NCBI GenBank assembly: GCA_022393335.1
Contig: JAJEKB010021236.1
Location: 249,601-313,600, forward strand
Source of the DNA: Macrotrachela quadricornifera
Taxonomy: Eukaryota > Rotifera > Eurotatoria > Philodinida > Philodinidae
Direction of reading: 5' to 3'
Length of the DNA stretch: 64,000 nt
Positions 15,401-26,744 of the stretch are shown one piece after another. Made by a program: the position numbers and the translations under genes. Every line of letters begins with the position of its first letter. Position 1 is the stretch's first letter. The notes under the pieces are model-generated. The model did not search any database, was not told where the DNA came from, and saw nothing but the letters and a program-made list of their open reading frames with translations.

Positions 15401-18400
15401 AGATGATGAATTTAAAATAAAAAAGAAAAATTTTTCTACTGTAAATTTTTTTTTTTAAATAATTCTAAAAAAAAAACAAGAAATAATAATATAAATTATT
15501 TTTATAATAGGCTGTAGATGATTGTCGTGAAGAAGAAAAATTAATAAATGAAATGAGTATTGCATTAGATCGACTTCGTCAAGATGTTCAAGCTGATGTT
15601 GAAAAAGCTAATCCACAATATGAAAATGCATTAAATGCATTAAGAATGTTAAATAAAGCTGATTATGATGAAATTCGAACATTTCGACAACCACCACAAC
15701 CTGTACTTGCTGTTATGAATACAATTTGTATAATGTTTAATCGAAAACCTGAGTATTAATTTATTTCTTAAGTTTTTTTTTTTTTTTTCTTCTAATTTTT
15801 ATTTATATTTAGATGGTCTGAAGCTAAAATTTTAATGGTGAAAGAAAATTTTTTTGATGATCTCGTTTTTTATGATAAAGATAATATATCTGATGAGGTA
15901 TTTAATATGTTAACAAAAATAGTTAAATTTGATACATTTCGTCCAACATTTGTTGCAACATCTTCTAAAGCAGCATCAAGTCTTTGTTCATGGATTCTTG
16001 CAGTTTATGAATATGCTAAAATAGCACGATCACAAAAAACAAAACTTGAACAAGTTAAAGCTTATCAAGAACTTTATAATAAGGTATTGATAATTTCGAA
16101 TAGATCGATTTTAAAGAACAAAAATAAATCCTTATGCAAATCTCTCTCTATATATATATATAATGTTCAGTGTCTGTTTGTATCAGATTAAAGGTCAAAT
16201 GAGGTTATGTACTTATTTCAGCAGAAATACTTCTCTAAAATGACATCAACCATTATTTAAATCTATCAACTTCAATAGATAGAATTCGATATATTTTATT
16301 TTAGTATAATTTCCTTTTTTAAATATAATACAAATTGAAAAAAATTAAATTTTTTTTAGCGTCAACATATCTTAGGTGAAAAACGTCTTCGAGCTGAAAA
16401 ATTAAAAGATGAATTATCTCAATTAATAAATGAACGTCGTTCACAATCTTGTGAATTACAATCGAAAATAAAACGACAAAATAGTTTTCAATCAACAATT
16501 GATAAAACACGTTCAATGCTTAAATTAATTGATGATGATATACATTATTGGCAAGACCAAGTTAATCAAGGAAAATTAAATAAAAAAACATCAATTAGTG
16601 ATGCACTTTTAACTTCACTTTATTTTTGTTATTTATCACAATTTAATATTGATCAACGTCAACAATTATTATTATTATGGCAAAAAAATATTTTAGAAAA
16701 TATTTTACCTATTCGAACAAATTTTAATCCACTTGATTTTATTACAAATCAAAAAGGTTTTTAATTAATATTCTATTAAAAATAGAAGACTTTGTTTTTT
16801 TCTTTTATTTAGAATTAAATGATTATTTATTAAAACAAGAAACATCATCATTAGCTGATCAAAATTTAATATTAAATGCAATTACTTTATCGAATCAACT
16901 TGATAATACATTTGTTTTATTTATTAAAAATCCTGAAGATGATATATCAACATGGAATGATTTATTAAGTAATTTAAAACATGTTAATGTAGAAAAAGCA
17001 AATCATGGTAATAAAAAAAAAACAAAGAAATTTATTTTTATTTATTCTTTTTTTTATTTAAGAAATTGAATTATATTATGAATATAAACAAAATCAAGGT
17101 AATACATCATCAGCTGATACTCGAATTGGAAGTTATCAAGATCGAACACAACTTTATTCACGTATTAGTTCAAGTAAAACATATGTTACAGAAGTAACAG
17201 AAAAATCATCACTTTGGGAATCATCAACAGCTATATCTCGACCAGCTACATCGTTTGTTTCTTTTTTTTTTATTTTAAATTTTCATTAAATTTCTTTTCT
17301 TTTCTTTTTTGTTTTTTAAGAATGCTTCTAACAAAATCAGCTGGATTAGTAACTTTATCTGATTTAGAACAAAATAAATATTTAGTTTCAATACCAGAAT
17401 TTTCACTTGAACAATATCAAAGACCGGAAAATAATATTATATATTTATCTGGACAACAAACAGAAGATTTTGATAAAACGTTATTAACTGCTATGTTTTT
17501 TGGTAAGAAGAATCAAATTTAAATTGAATTAATTTTAAAATGTAAATCATATGTAACATAAGATTGTTCCTTATTTTTCCTCTATTCGGAATTTGATAAA
17601 CTTTTTCTGTAAAAGAAAAGGACGCAAACACTCAAAATAGTTTAAGGAAATTATTTGGTGACTATCTCAGAAGGAAAATTTCCTAAACTGAATTTGTGCA
17701 AATCTAGCCTGGTTCGTAAACACTAATGAATGTTTAATACGATGGATTTTCTAAAATCTTTGGATGAGTTCATTGTTCTATATGAGTTAACTATTTGGAT
17801 ATAGATTTACTCAGGATGGTCCAAAAGGTCTGACCACAACGTTTAAAGGACTTTGTCGGATAAAGTGACCTGTTCAGAAATGAGAAAATAAATAAACCAT
17901 GTTGTAAATCTTTTCAAGACGTACCGAATGATATGCAGTAGGTTCAATTTTTAAAGAAACTAGAGTCAACTTACGGATAGACGGTTACACACATCTCCAT
18001 CTACACTCATACCCAAGCATGATATCAATCGAAAATATTTTGAAAATAGTTTTTCTCATATATAATTTTGAAGAGTTTTTGCCAGGCCACAACCTCATAT
18101 ACATAGCATCTCTAACCGTTTTGTGGATGGATGTGTAGTTGTCTATCAGTAAATTAATTATAAATACTGAACTTACTGTATATCATTTAATGCATCCTGA
18201 AAAACTCTACAACATGGTATATTTATTTTCTCATTTCTGAGCAGATTACCTTATCCGACAAGGCTCTTTAAATGCTGTGGGCAAATCACCAAAGTAGATT
18301 TAGTTGTATTCATAATTATTCTTTTGCATGATAATATGAAAAATATATTTTCTAATTTATAAAATTTAGGTGTAATTGTTATAATTAATGAATGTGATTT

Positions 18401-21400
18401 TTTAAAATTAAATCCATTTTTATATCGATTTCTTCATTGGTCATTAAGACGAGAACATTATTTAACAACATTTCCAAATTTATATCGTTTTGGTGATCAA
18501 GAAATATTTATTAATTCATCATTTCGTCTTATTTTAAATTTTCGTCAAATTGATTATAATCGTATGTATTTAAAATTTATTCAAAAAACATTTTTTATCT
18601 TCATTTTTTTTAAAATTAACTTTAGAATGGAAAAATACTTTATTAAAAAATCCTTTAATTGATATGAGTTTAAGTTTAAATAAACTTGAAAATGATCTTT
18701 GGCTTCGTCTTGTTGAATTAAAATGTCAAAATAATTTTATTCAATTAATACGTTCAAATCAACGTAATCATTTAATTTCATTAAATGATCAATATCAACG
18801 ACGAGTAATTATTATTAGAAAACAAATATCAAATAAATTTTTTGTATTTTTAGGAGAAATTAATTGATATACTTGAAACAAAAGAAAATTTAACAATTGA
18901 TTCAGAAGAATTATTAACAATATTAAATAATTTTAATCATGAACGTATATTAATTGAAAATTCCCTTAATGAACATCGTATACAACGTGAAATTTTATGT
19001 ACAAGAATTGGTTGTGAAGCATATAAAGAAACAGCTAAACATTTAATAGAACTTTATATATTATTACGTGATTCAAATATTCAATTAAAAATTTCAATAA
19101 AATGGTTTATACAAATTGTAACAAATAATTTATCACGAAGAATTGAAACAAATACAAATATAAATACAAATATTGATAGTTTAGATATGATTAATAAAGT
19201 TCAAGCACGTGAAACATATATTCGATGTTTTGAATCAATTTATTCTTATTTATCATCAAGTATGTCAATAAATGATCTTCAATGTTTTCTTATTATATTT
19301 GCATTAATTAAACAAGATAATATTGAAAATATATATTTATTAAACTATATATTTAAAAAATTAAATCCAATAAATCAACAAATAATACCAAATTTTCTTG
19401 ATGATCAAAAACGACCAGAATTTATTAATAGTCATTCATGGTTATTATGTTTATCAAATGAAATTAATAAAAAATATCCAGATTTAACACAAAATTTAAT
19501 TGATTATCAATATGAATGGAAAGAATATTTATTTTCAACAAATAAACTTGATTTTTTAAATAAATCACCATATGAAAAAACAATAACAATTAGTATTATT
19601 GATCGATTTATTCTTTCAATTATTTTACAATCTGATAGAGTTAGAAAAGAATTTATTTTTAGTATTATTCTATAGTTAAATTTATTTAGATGCTTGAATT
19701 AATTCAAACTTTCTTGATCTATCATTATGGTGGTCTACTTCATGATAAAGCCTTATCACCTATTGATGATGTTTATAAATTAACAAGTAGTGAAATTCTT
19801 AAACCAACAAATAATATAATTCTTGTTTGGATAAGTAAGTTTCATTGATATTAATATAATTGATAATTTAAAAATAAATAATTTAAATAGATTCGACTGC
19901 TTTTGTTGATCCAATTGATGAAATTCAAACATTAGCAAAGCAAATGAAATATTCTATTCGACTTGTTTCATCAATTGATAAAAAACGTTTACAACGTTTT
20001 ATACAAAAGAAAAAAGATTCGTGGTTAATTATTACAGATATAAATCTTTTCAATAATGATCTTTCTCAAATTCAAGTAAAACTTATTAAAAAAATTAAAC
20101 AAAATTTAAAAATAAACCTAATTTATTTTAGGATTTTCTTTTATCAGCAATTGATAATAAAATTTGGCTTCTTTGTAATCCTATATATCAAAATAAAATA
20201 CCTCGTATGTTATTAAATTAAAAAAAAATATTTTATAAATAGAGGAAAAAAAAACACAAGAATAATTTTTTTATTCTAAGAATGGTTAACTCAAAGATGT
20301 TTACAAGTTTATTTAAGTGATTCAACTCAATCATCACTTTATCTTCGACTTGAACAAAAACTTTTATCAGAAAAAAAATTTTCAAAATTAAATAAACAAA
20401 TTGTTGATATTCATACTTATCTTATATCAAAAAAAGTCTTTTCAAATAATTGGACAAAGTAATTTCTATTTAGAAAAAAATTTTTTTTTTTTAAATTTTC
20501 TTATCTAATCTATTTAATAGTTTCATTGAACATGATTTTTATATTGATTTAAAACATTGTATTAATACAAATCAATTAAATATGATTGATTATACAAATT
20601 ATATTCAAAATGAAGATGAACAAATATTAATTAATCATATTAAACAAGTAAATTATTTTGTTTTATTTGATATTTTTTTTCTATATTTCATTTGATATTT
20701 AGAGTACTGATCCATTAGCTTTGGTTAAAATAATACCTGAACCATTACAATTAACTAATAATAATCTATTTTTAACATTTGATAATTTATTTGAAAATAT
20801 AATTTTATCAAAAGAAAATATATCATCAACAAAAGAAGATGATATGCTTCTTGTTGAATCAATTATTCGTAGTTATTTAACACATTTTCGTTCAATTTAT
20901 TCTTATCAACGACATATAACAACAAATTCATCTTTAATTGATTTATTTATTTATCTTGAATGTCATTTATTAAAAATATTAGAAAATAATTTATGTAATC
21001 GAATGGAAAATTTATTAGAAATATTTTCTGGTATTGAAATTCCTTTATCAAATACAGATATATTTATACATTCAATATTATATGATTCAAATTCTTTAAT
21101 AACAAATTTTGTAGCAAATTATGGTTTAGCTTTAGAAAATCTTTGTAAAACAATATCAAATAATATTAATTTAAGATTTATTCGAAGACGAAAACAATTT
21201 ATACAAATAATGCGTCTTGAACAAGCGAGAAAACAAGATGATGATCTTGTCTTTCATGTAAGTTTATTTGATTAAAATGAATAAAATTGTTTATTAAATG
21301 TATATATTTAGTTAAAAACTGATGGAAAAACAATTACAACAAATATTCTAAATGTATCAGGTATTCATTCAATAATGAATACTAATAAAAAGGATGTAAC

Positions 21401-21563
21401 AATTTGTCTTGATGAAACTTCTTCAAATGATAGAACTGTTATGGCGGCTATTAGCTTGGATACAAATAATAAAAATATTCCATGTTATCTTCCAATTGTT
21501 AATAATGATAAAAACAGTAATTCAGAACTTATTTTATTATCGATCGATAAACCTCATATTTAA
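458..21563 (+). CDS. Divergent dynein heavy chain, DNHD1-like (multi-exon)
   Basis: Roughly 60 short exons join into an estimated 4,500 residues, the usual size of a dynein heavy chain. The first exons are 458-561 and 618-714, and the stop is at 21561-21563. The tail and linker occupy about 458-9700. AAA1 follows, with Walker A reduced to APSQYGRST (9812-9838) and Walker B to WCLFKDIHR (10021-10047). AAA2 has GQSGTAKSS (11431-11457), AAA3 has YEQGFGKTT (12978-13004) and AAA4 has NHIGLGRQY (14321-14347). The coiled-coil stalk and microtubule-binding domain lie at 15270-16470 (KADYDEIRTFRQPP, YDKDNISDEV). AAA5, AAA6 and the C-terminal domain follow. In motile dyneins AAA1 hydrolyses ATP. Here the P-loop lysine is R and the Walker B D-E pair is lost, so conventional motor action is doubtful. 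DNHD1 is the known degenerate heavy chain, required in sperm flagella; that assignment is inference. The longest introns are 3565-4197, 6282-6716, 7654-8924, 10275-10619 and 17503-18369. Confidence 0.85.
3565..4197. repeat. Dynein intron with short inverted repeat
   Basis: This intron is 633 nt against a norm of about 60. It holds a short inverted pair: 3870-3897 (core TGCATCCCATAT) and 4044-4074 (core ATATGGGATGCA), separated by about 150 nt. It looks like a small MITE-like insertion. No target duplication was identified. Confidence 0.5.
6404..6611. mobile_element. Small foldback (MITE-like) element in a dynein intron
   Basis: Inside intron 6282-6716, the left arm 6404-6452 (core CAATTGTATAAAAT) is an imperfect reverse complement of 6560-6611 (core AAATTTCATACAATTG). 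The arms are about 50 nt with a loop near 107 nt. There is no coding capacity, so a non-autonomous element is likely. It is spliced out with the intron if the flanking sites are used. Confidence 0.5.
7654..8924. other. Largest dynein intron (1,271 nt)
   Basis: The donor follows ...GATGTTTATG at 7653 and the acceptor TTTTAG precedes 8925. It is about twenty times the typical intron length here and locally less AT-rich. It carries antisense coding-like remnants (see 7961-8302). No terminal inverted repeats were seen, so the origin of the inserted DNA is unresolved. Confidence 0.6.
7961..8302 (-). pseudogene. Antisense coding remnant inside the dynein intron, family unknown
   Basis: On the minus strand an ATG at about 8302 opens a frame starting MEDIVEVSIETARRLFGEL that reaches a stop near 8205. 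One frame over, the reading continues without a stop from 8215 to 7961 (middle part: NGRIKFVLQTTLLRNFS). The join looks like a single-base frameshift. Composition is protein-like, with amphipathic helices and mixed charge, unlike the low-complexity translations of neighbouring introns. I do not recognise the family. It may be a decayed mobile-element protein or a gene fragment captured with the insertion that enlarged this intron. Confidence 0.35.
17826..18290. mobile_element. Foldback element (about 465 bp) in a dynein intron
   Basis: Most of intron 17503-18369 is a long imperfect palindrome. The left arm starts GGTCTGACCACAACGTTTAA and the right arm, read in reverse complement from 18290, starts GGTGATTTGCCCACAGCATT. 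Both continue with TTGTCGGATAA and AGAAATGAGAAAATAAAT. The arms extend to a short centre near 18060. There is no ORF. This is a non-autonomous foldback/MITE insertion tolerated in an intron of an essential-type gene. Confidence 0.75.
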
Positions 21564-23336
21564 AAGAATATTAAATCATGTTTTTTGATGCCTTCATATA
21601 TTTTTGTAATGTTTCTTTTTGCCGGTTTTTGAAAAGAATAAATTCGAATAATTGAATATGATTTATGACTTACTAAAAGGGTAAAAATAAGGAATGTTTA
21701 AACTGATTTCTATGCATATATTAAGAAATTATAATTTCTCTTTTGAAATTATCTCTTCAAAATTTTCGAAGAATCATCTCTTTAAAAAACCCGTCTTTTA
21801 CAATGGATCTGTTTGTATATCGCTTATAAGGTGCCTAAAAACTCTAAAATAATCATATCGTAAAGGTACTTGAAAGTCAACTTCCTTCTATTGTAAAATT
21901 TCGTCTACGATATCAGAGCGAATTAGAAATATATTAAAAAATACATATCTGAAACCATTTTGTGGCTTACTGTATGGTACCCTTTGAAAAAAATTTAGTT
22001 CCAAAATACTTATTATATTAAATATGGCTTGTGATATTTAAAGTATATATGCAATGCAACATAAATTATGACTTTAAAATTTGTCTGATTCAGTTGACTT
22101 TGTTGTAATGCTTCGAAATATTTACTATTTTTCCATCATGCGTACATGATAAATAATAAGTAGATGACAGGCAAAATCTATTATTCAAAGTAAAGCATTA
22201 ATCGGATAACGAAAACAATCTTTACCAAAACCGACTCCCAAATATCATTTATAAATCTACTTTACTTTGCCAAGTGTTTTCCTTGTCTTAACATTTTCAT
22301 TTCTTATTCAGTTTAACAAGACATCGTGCCAGTAATGCTATTACTCTCTTGCTGATATCTTTATGTACTGTTTTCTTCTCATTCTTTCTCTTTTGTTTGA
22401 CTTACTTTTCTCTCTTTTTTCTGTCTCCTATATAAGCTTGTGTTGTAGATGAGATGGATGTCACTGAAGATGTGAAACAGCTTATTAAAAATCATTATTG
22501 AGAGTTCGTTGATGTTAAAGCTACTCCATCAGCTCGTCACATTTGTTGTTACAGACATCATTTTGTCTAGAATAAACTATAGCTAAAAACTAAACTATGA
22601 ACATGATTTAATTGAGAACAAATTTAATTTATAGTCGACAAGTATAACGAAGAAGAGATGAGTGATCACGAATGAAATTTATCCACAGTTATTCATCTTA
22701 AAAGAACATGCTAAAATATCATCGATATCATTGAAAACATTTATCGATTCAGAGCACTGACGGCTGTTCAGTCTCAAAGTTCTGTAGCTTATAAATAGAA
22801 ATGACTGAAACGTAGCAATACATAATATTGACACTAAACAGTCAGATATTTGTTAATGTCGTCAAAAAAGAGCTTCACGAAGAAAGAAAAGACGACGAAA
22901 TCTTCAAAATTATGAAACAAAAAGAAAATGAAGAACTTCTATCGATTCTATTTCTTAAAATAGATCTAAGAACGTCAACATTTTTTTGAGGATTAGAAAT
23001 ATTGATTGGTATAGTATAATTCTTTTGAATGACTTTCTTTGACTTGAATAAATGTTTGAATATATTATCATCTTATCAAGTTGATTCAATATTTAAATAG
23101 TATATGACTGAAAATAAACTTTTTACATAGAAAAGATAGTCTATCTTAAGATATTTTGATATCTAATAGTAATAAATATAAGGCAGCAAACTCATTACTT
23201 CTTGAATTACAATTTTTTATTTGAATAAAAATTCGAAAAATAAATTATTTTTCTTGTTAGATTATCTTAACGATAGAGTAGGAAGAAAACCGTAACATAT
23301 ACACATTATTATAGTATGAAATAACAAGAATAAATC
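21564..23336. other. Intergenic region between dynein and M28 peptidase genes
   Basis: This is the presumed dynein 3' UTR followed by AT-rich sequence. A short coding-like stretch near 22452-22567 is interrupted by a stop and is too weak to call. No RNA gene or strong repeat was seen. Promoter elements for the peptidase gene cannot be assigned with confidence. Confidence 0.4.
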
Positions 23337-25241
23337 ATGTTATACTATGTGACTGTATTTGTCATATTATATTTGAAGTATAGTACGCCTACTATAGTTC
23401 CTTTATCTTCATATGTAACAATTGAAAAGCATCATTTATTGCCAATAATATCAGGTGATGATCAACATATTCCTTTATATACAGGTTGTAAACCAAGCCA
23501 ATTAGAATTTGGTACAAATGACAGTTTTTGTAATTTAACAGAGCCAGTTCTATTTTATATTCCTCAATCGTTGAAATCGATTGGAATTCAACAAATTAAA
23601 TCGATTATAAGTCAAGATGAATATGTTAATATAACAATGATAGAATTATGGCCCACTTTAGGTGCATTTGGATTTTATACATGGGTATATGCTAGAGCAT
23701 TTATTAATCATACTCATTGGATATGGTTTAATTCATCTACAATTATTTTAGAAACTTCAGTTGATTCTCCATTAAATTCATCTGAACTTCCTCAACCCTA
23801 TTTTCCAGAATTATTAATGACATCAAATGTAGAAGATAATTTTCAAATATTTAGTGATATGTTAGAATTTTCATCATTGTATGAAAAACCAGTATTTGGT
23901 GATTGTTTATGGACATCAGATACTTATACAAACTCATTAAATGAAAAACAAACAACAACTATTTATCGAGGTTGGTTACCAGTCGAACAAATGAATGTGA
24001 TTAAACAAGAACAGAGACATAATATCTGTGTTGTACTACCACAACCAGCTCGTAATAATGGCAAACCATATACATTATTTGTTAATATTACAAATAAGAA
24101 TGAAATAATTTGGCCATCAAATATTTTTTGGTATACCATTCCATTACCTTCATTAAATGCAATTAATCAAGCAAAATTAATGTCATCTGATTGGTATAAA
24201 AATCTTCATTGGCCAATAACATTTGCTAGCGATTGGACATCGGATATGTATCAATTTAGTGGTAAACAACCACTTCAATATGAAAATAAGACACAATTAT
24301 ATTTGACACATAAATCATCTGTACAACCGAATAATCAATTATTAGATATGATTGATTATCTTGTTGAAAGATACAGAAGATTGGATATTCGAACGGAAAA
24401 ACAATATTTTCAATGGAGAAATATAACTCAAGCGAATCTTATTGCTTTTATACCAGCAGATGGAACACAAAAATGTAATGAACCTGTACTATTTATTGAT
24501 CATATTGATACTGCTTTTGAGGCAGATACATATGATAATACAGGGCAACGTCAAACAACACAAGGTGCAGATGATAATGTCAGTGGTTTAGTTGCTTTAC
24601 TACAATCGGTAGTAATATTAAAACAAACTCAAAAAACAGCATGTAGAGATATATGGTTAGTTCATCTCACAGGTGAAGAATATCCAGCTGCTAGTTTAGG
24701 TATTGTTTATTTTCTTCAACAATTATTAATTAAAAAACAACCAATTTATATTGGCATTATTGTGGATATGATCAGCCATCGTGTTAATCGAACTGATCCT
24801 ATTATTCAAATAAATCCGAGAGATTCTACTAAATCAATGCTTTTGGCAGAATTAGCTCTTACTTATGTTTATCCAAAAATAAAAGATAATTTAGTTTTAA
24901 AAAACTTACAACCAATTATACGACAATGGAGTGATCCAAAGTCGTATTTATATAATACGGATGGAGTTAGATTTGTTGAATATGGTTTTGAATGTATTTT
25001 ATTTAATGAACATATAAATTACCATGAAAATTTTGAACGTTCTGGATATCATGATACACTTGATACAGTTGATCTCATTGATTTTGAATATGGACAAACA
25101 GTTTCACAATACGCAATAGCTACAGTAGCAATGTTAGCTCACGTTGATTGTCACTCAATATCATATAAAAATAATATTAATGTATTATTATTTGTCATTC
25201 TTCTTTCATCAACATTAAAACGATTGATAACATTCTCATAA
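23337..25241 (+). CDS. Intronless M28-family zinc metallopeptidase, secreted or membrane-anchored
   Basis: The product is 634 residues from ATG 23337 in a single uninterrupted frame. An N-terminal hydrophobic segment (about 3-20) fits a signal peptide, and a C-terminal one (about 615-627) fits a TM helix or GPI signal. The catalytic domain is C-terminal. Likely M28 two-zinc residues are H389 (DHIDTA), bridging D412 (GADDNVSG), catalytic E447 and ligand E448 (TGEEY), D477 (VDMISH) and H572 (YHDTLDT). All six are present, so activity is plausible. M28 enzymes are exo-peptidases releasing N-terminal amino acids or trimming C-termini; the substrate is unknown. Many N-x-S/T sites suggest an extracellular protein. 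The N-terminal about 340 residues are not recognised. Lack of introns beside intron-rich neighbours suggests horizontal acquisition or retroposition, which is inference. Confidence 0.85.
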   Translation: MLYYVTVFVILYLKYSTPTIVPLSSYVTIEKHHLLPIISGDDQHIPLYTGCKPSQLEFGTNDSFCNLTEPVLFYIPQSLKSIGIQQIKSIISQDEYVNITMIELWPTLGAFGFYTWVYARAFINHTHWIWFNSSTIILETSVDSPLNSSELPQPYFPELLMTSNVEDNFQIFSDMLEFSSLYEKPVFGDCLWTSDTYTNSLNEKQTTTIYRGWLPVEQMNVIKQEQRHNICVVLPQPARNNGKPYTLFVNITNKNEIIWPSNIFWYTIPLPSLNAINQAKLMSSDWYKNLHWPITFASDWTSDMYQFSGKQPLQYENKTQLYLTHKSSVQPNNQLLDMIDYLVERYRRLDIRTEKQYFQWRNITQANLIAFIPADGTQKCNEPVLFIDHIDTAFEADTYDNTGQRQTTQGADDNVSGLVALLQSVVILKQTQKTACRDIWLVHLTGEEYPAASLGIVYFLQQLLIKKQPIYIGIIVDMISHRVNRTDPIIQINPRDSTKSMLLAELALTYVYPKIKDNLVLKNLQPIIRQWSDPKSYLYNTDGVRFVEYGFECILFNEHINYHENFERSGYHDTLDTVDLIDFEYGQTVSQYAIATVAMLAHVDCHSISYKNNINVLLFVILLSSTLKRLITFS

Positions 25242-25689
25242 TTACGAACAATTTTCTCTTTAATCATTATTTATTCATTTGATACTAGACAAAAAAGAAT
25301 ACAGTGGTAATATTAAACATACATATCTTCGTAATTGTTCGATATTACCTAATTTTTTTTAACCAATCCTATAGTGTCATATTTTTCAATTATCTCTCTG
25401 ATATTCTTGTAATATTCAGAAAAGTAAAAACTGATCGAAAAGAATTACATATTTAAAGAAAAAGATATGTAGATAAATGGATCATTTTTACCGGCAATAG
25501 TCAATACGTGAAGAGAGAACATCAGATACTGCAGTCTTAAAATTCCCTATTTTCCATTAGATTCATTGTATGAGTAAAGATGTTCGACTTATAGTTTTCT
25601 TTAAGATACTCACATATAGTGACTAACTTTTGTAAGATCCAGTTTAACTTGCGTTTAAACATTTCTTTATATCTGTTTTAGTTTTACAA
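25242..25689. other. Downstream flank of the peptidase gene
   Basis: This is AT-rich sequence after the M28 stop. Nothing can be supported as a gene, and it runs into the foldback element that begins near 25690. Confidence 0.35.
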
Positions 25690-26415
25690 CGAGCACTACA
25701 AAAGTTTTTTCACCCGCTTTTTCTAACAAGTTCAGTTTGATTTCAAATATTCTGTTATCATGCTTAGATATATTTAGGATTATGAGCAAAATTTCAGTCT
25801 TATAGGTCTTACCTTTTGTTCTCCTCCATCATTTCTTTTACATTAGTGCCATGCCATATTCTATGCGCTACATAACAGACGATTCATTATAAATGAGAGA
25901 CCTTTGTATTTCATATCGTGATTCTTATAAACATTTCATTAAAAAAAATAAAATATACCAGAAGGTGCAGTGTGAAAAGCTTATTTTAATTGCGTGCTGT
26001 TTTTTTCAAAATAAACAGTATTCAAAACAACTAAGTTTTGACACTGCTGCGAAAAGTACTTTAGAGAATTTTGCTTCTTTTTGGAAATGAAAAGTACGTA
26101 ACTAAACAATCTTTTATTTCTAAATTGTAGAGCTTTTCACGCTGCATATTTTCTCGTATTTTGTTTTTTAAATGGAATATATTTAGGGCTGAAATATGAA
26201 ATGCAAAGGTTCCTCATTGAATGCTGATCATCTGGTAGTAAGTAACGTGTACCTCAAATAAAAGAAACGTCGGCTCACAAAGAAGTATAAGACTTAGAAG
26301 TCTGAAATTTTGCACATAATCCTAAATATGTCTCAGCATAATAACGAAACACTTGAAATCAAACTGAGCCTTTTAGGAGAAGTGAACGAAAAAGTTTTTG
26401 TAATGCCTCATGTAT
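25690..26415. mobile_element. Foldback (MITE-like) element, about 725 bp
   Basis: The left arm 25690-25985 and right arm 26135-26415 are imperfect reverse complements. Shared cores include CAGTTTGATTTCAA, ATATTTAGGATTATG, GCAAAATTTCAG and GTGAAAAGCTT/T. The centre near 25985-26135 is unpaired. There is no ORF beyond chance. The arms are more diverged than those at 44134-45088 or 47434-47831, so it is probably an older insertion. Confidence 0.7.
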
Positions 26416-26744
26416 CATTTAAAAAAAGTATAATGATTTGTAACGCCACTTTTTCAGATTTTGAAGCTTGCATTACTTAGTGAAGTCATTTATTATAAAA
26501 ATATAAATGTTTCCTCAATTAGTTTCATCAAGTATGATTCATATGCAGTTTATAGAGATGGTATAAATTTTCAAATAACAACGGCAGTTTGTTCGTGTGT
26601 TTTGGGAAAGAATTATAGCTTCATCAAAATGTCACAATGATACAATTTAGGTTTGCCTTCTTACCTGGCCTGTCAAAAAAGAACAATAGATAACAGCTTT
26701 CATCAGTAGCACTAGTTTCGTTTTGACATCAGTCTTCTCGAGCA

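Noticed and set aside
22452..22567. Short coding-like frame after the dynein gene
   Set aside because: Interrupted by a stop after about 17 codons, no splice sites and no recognisable motif.
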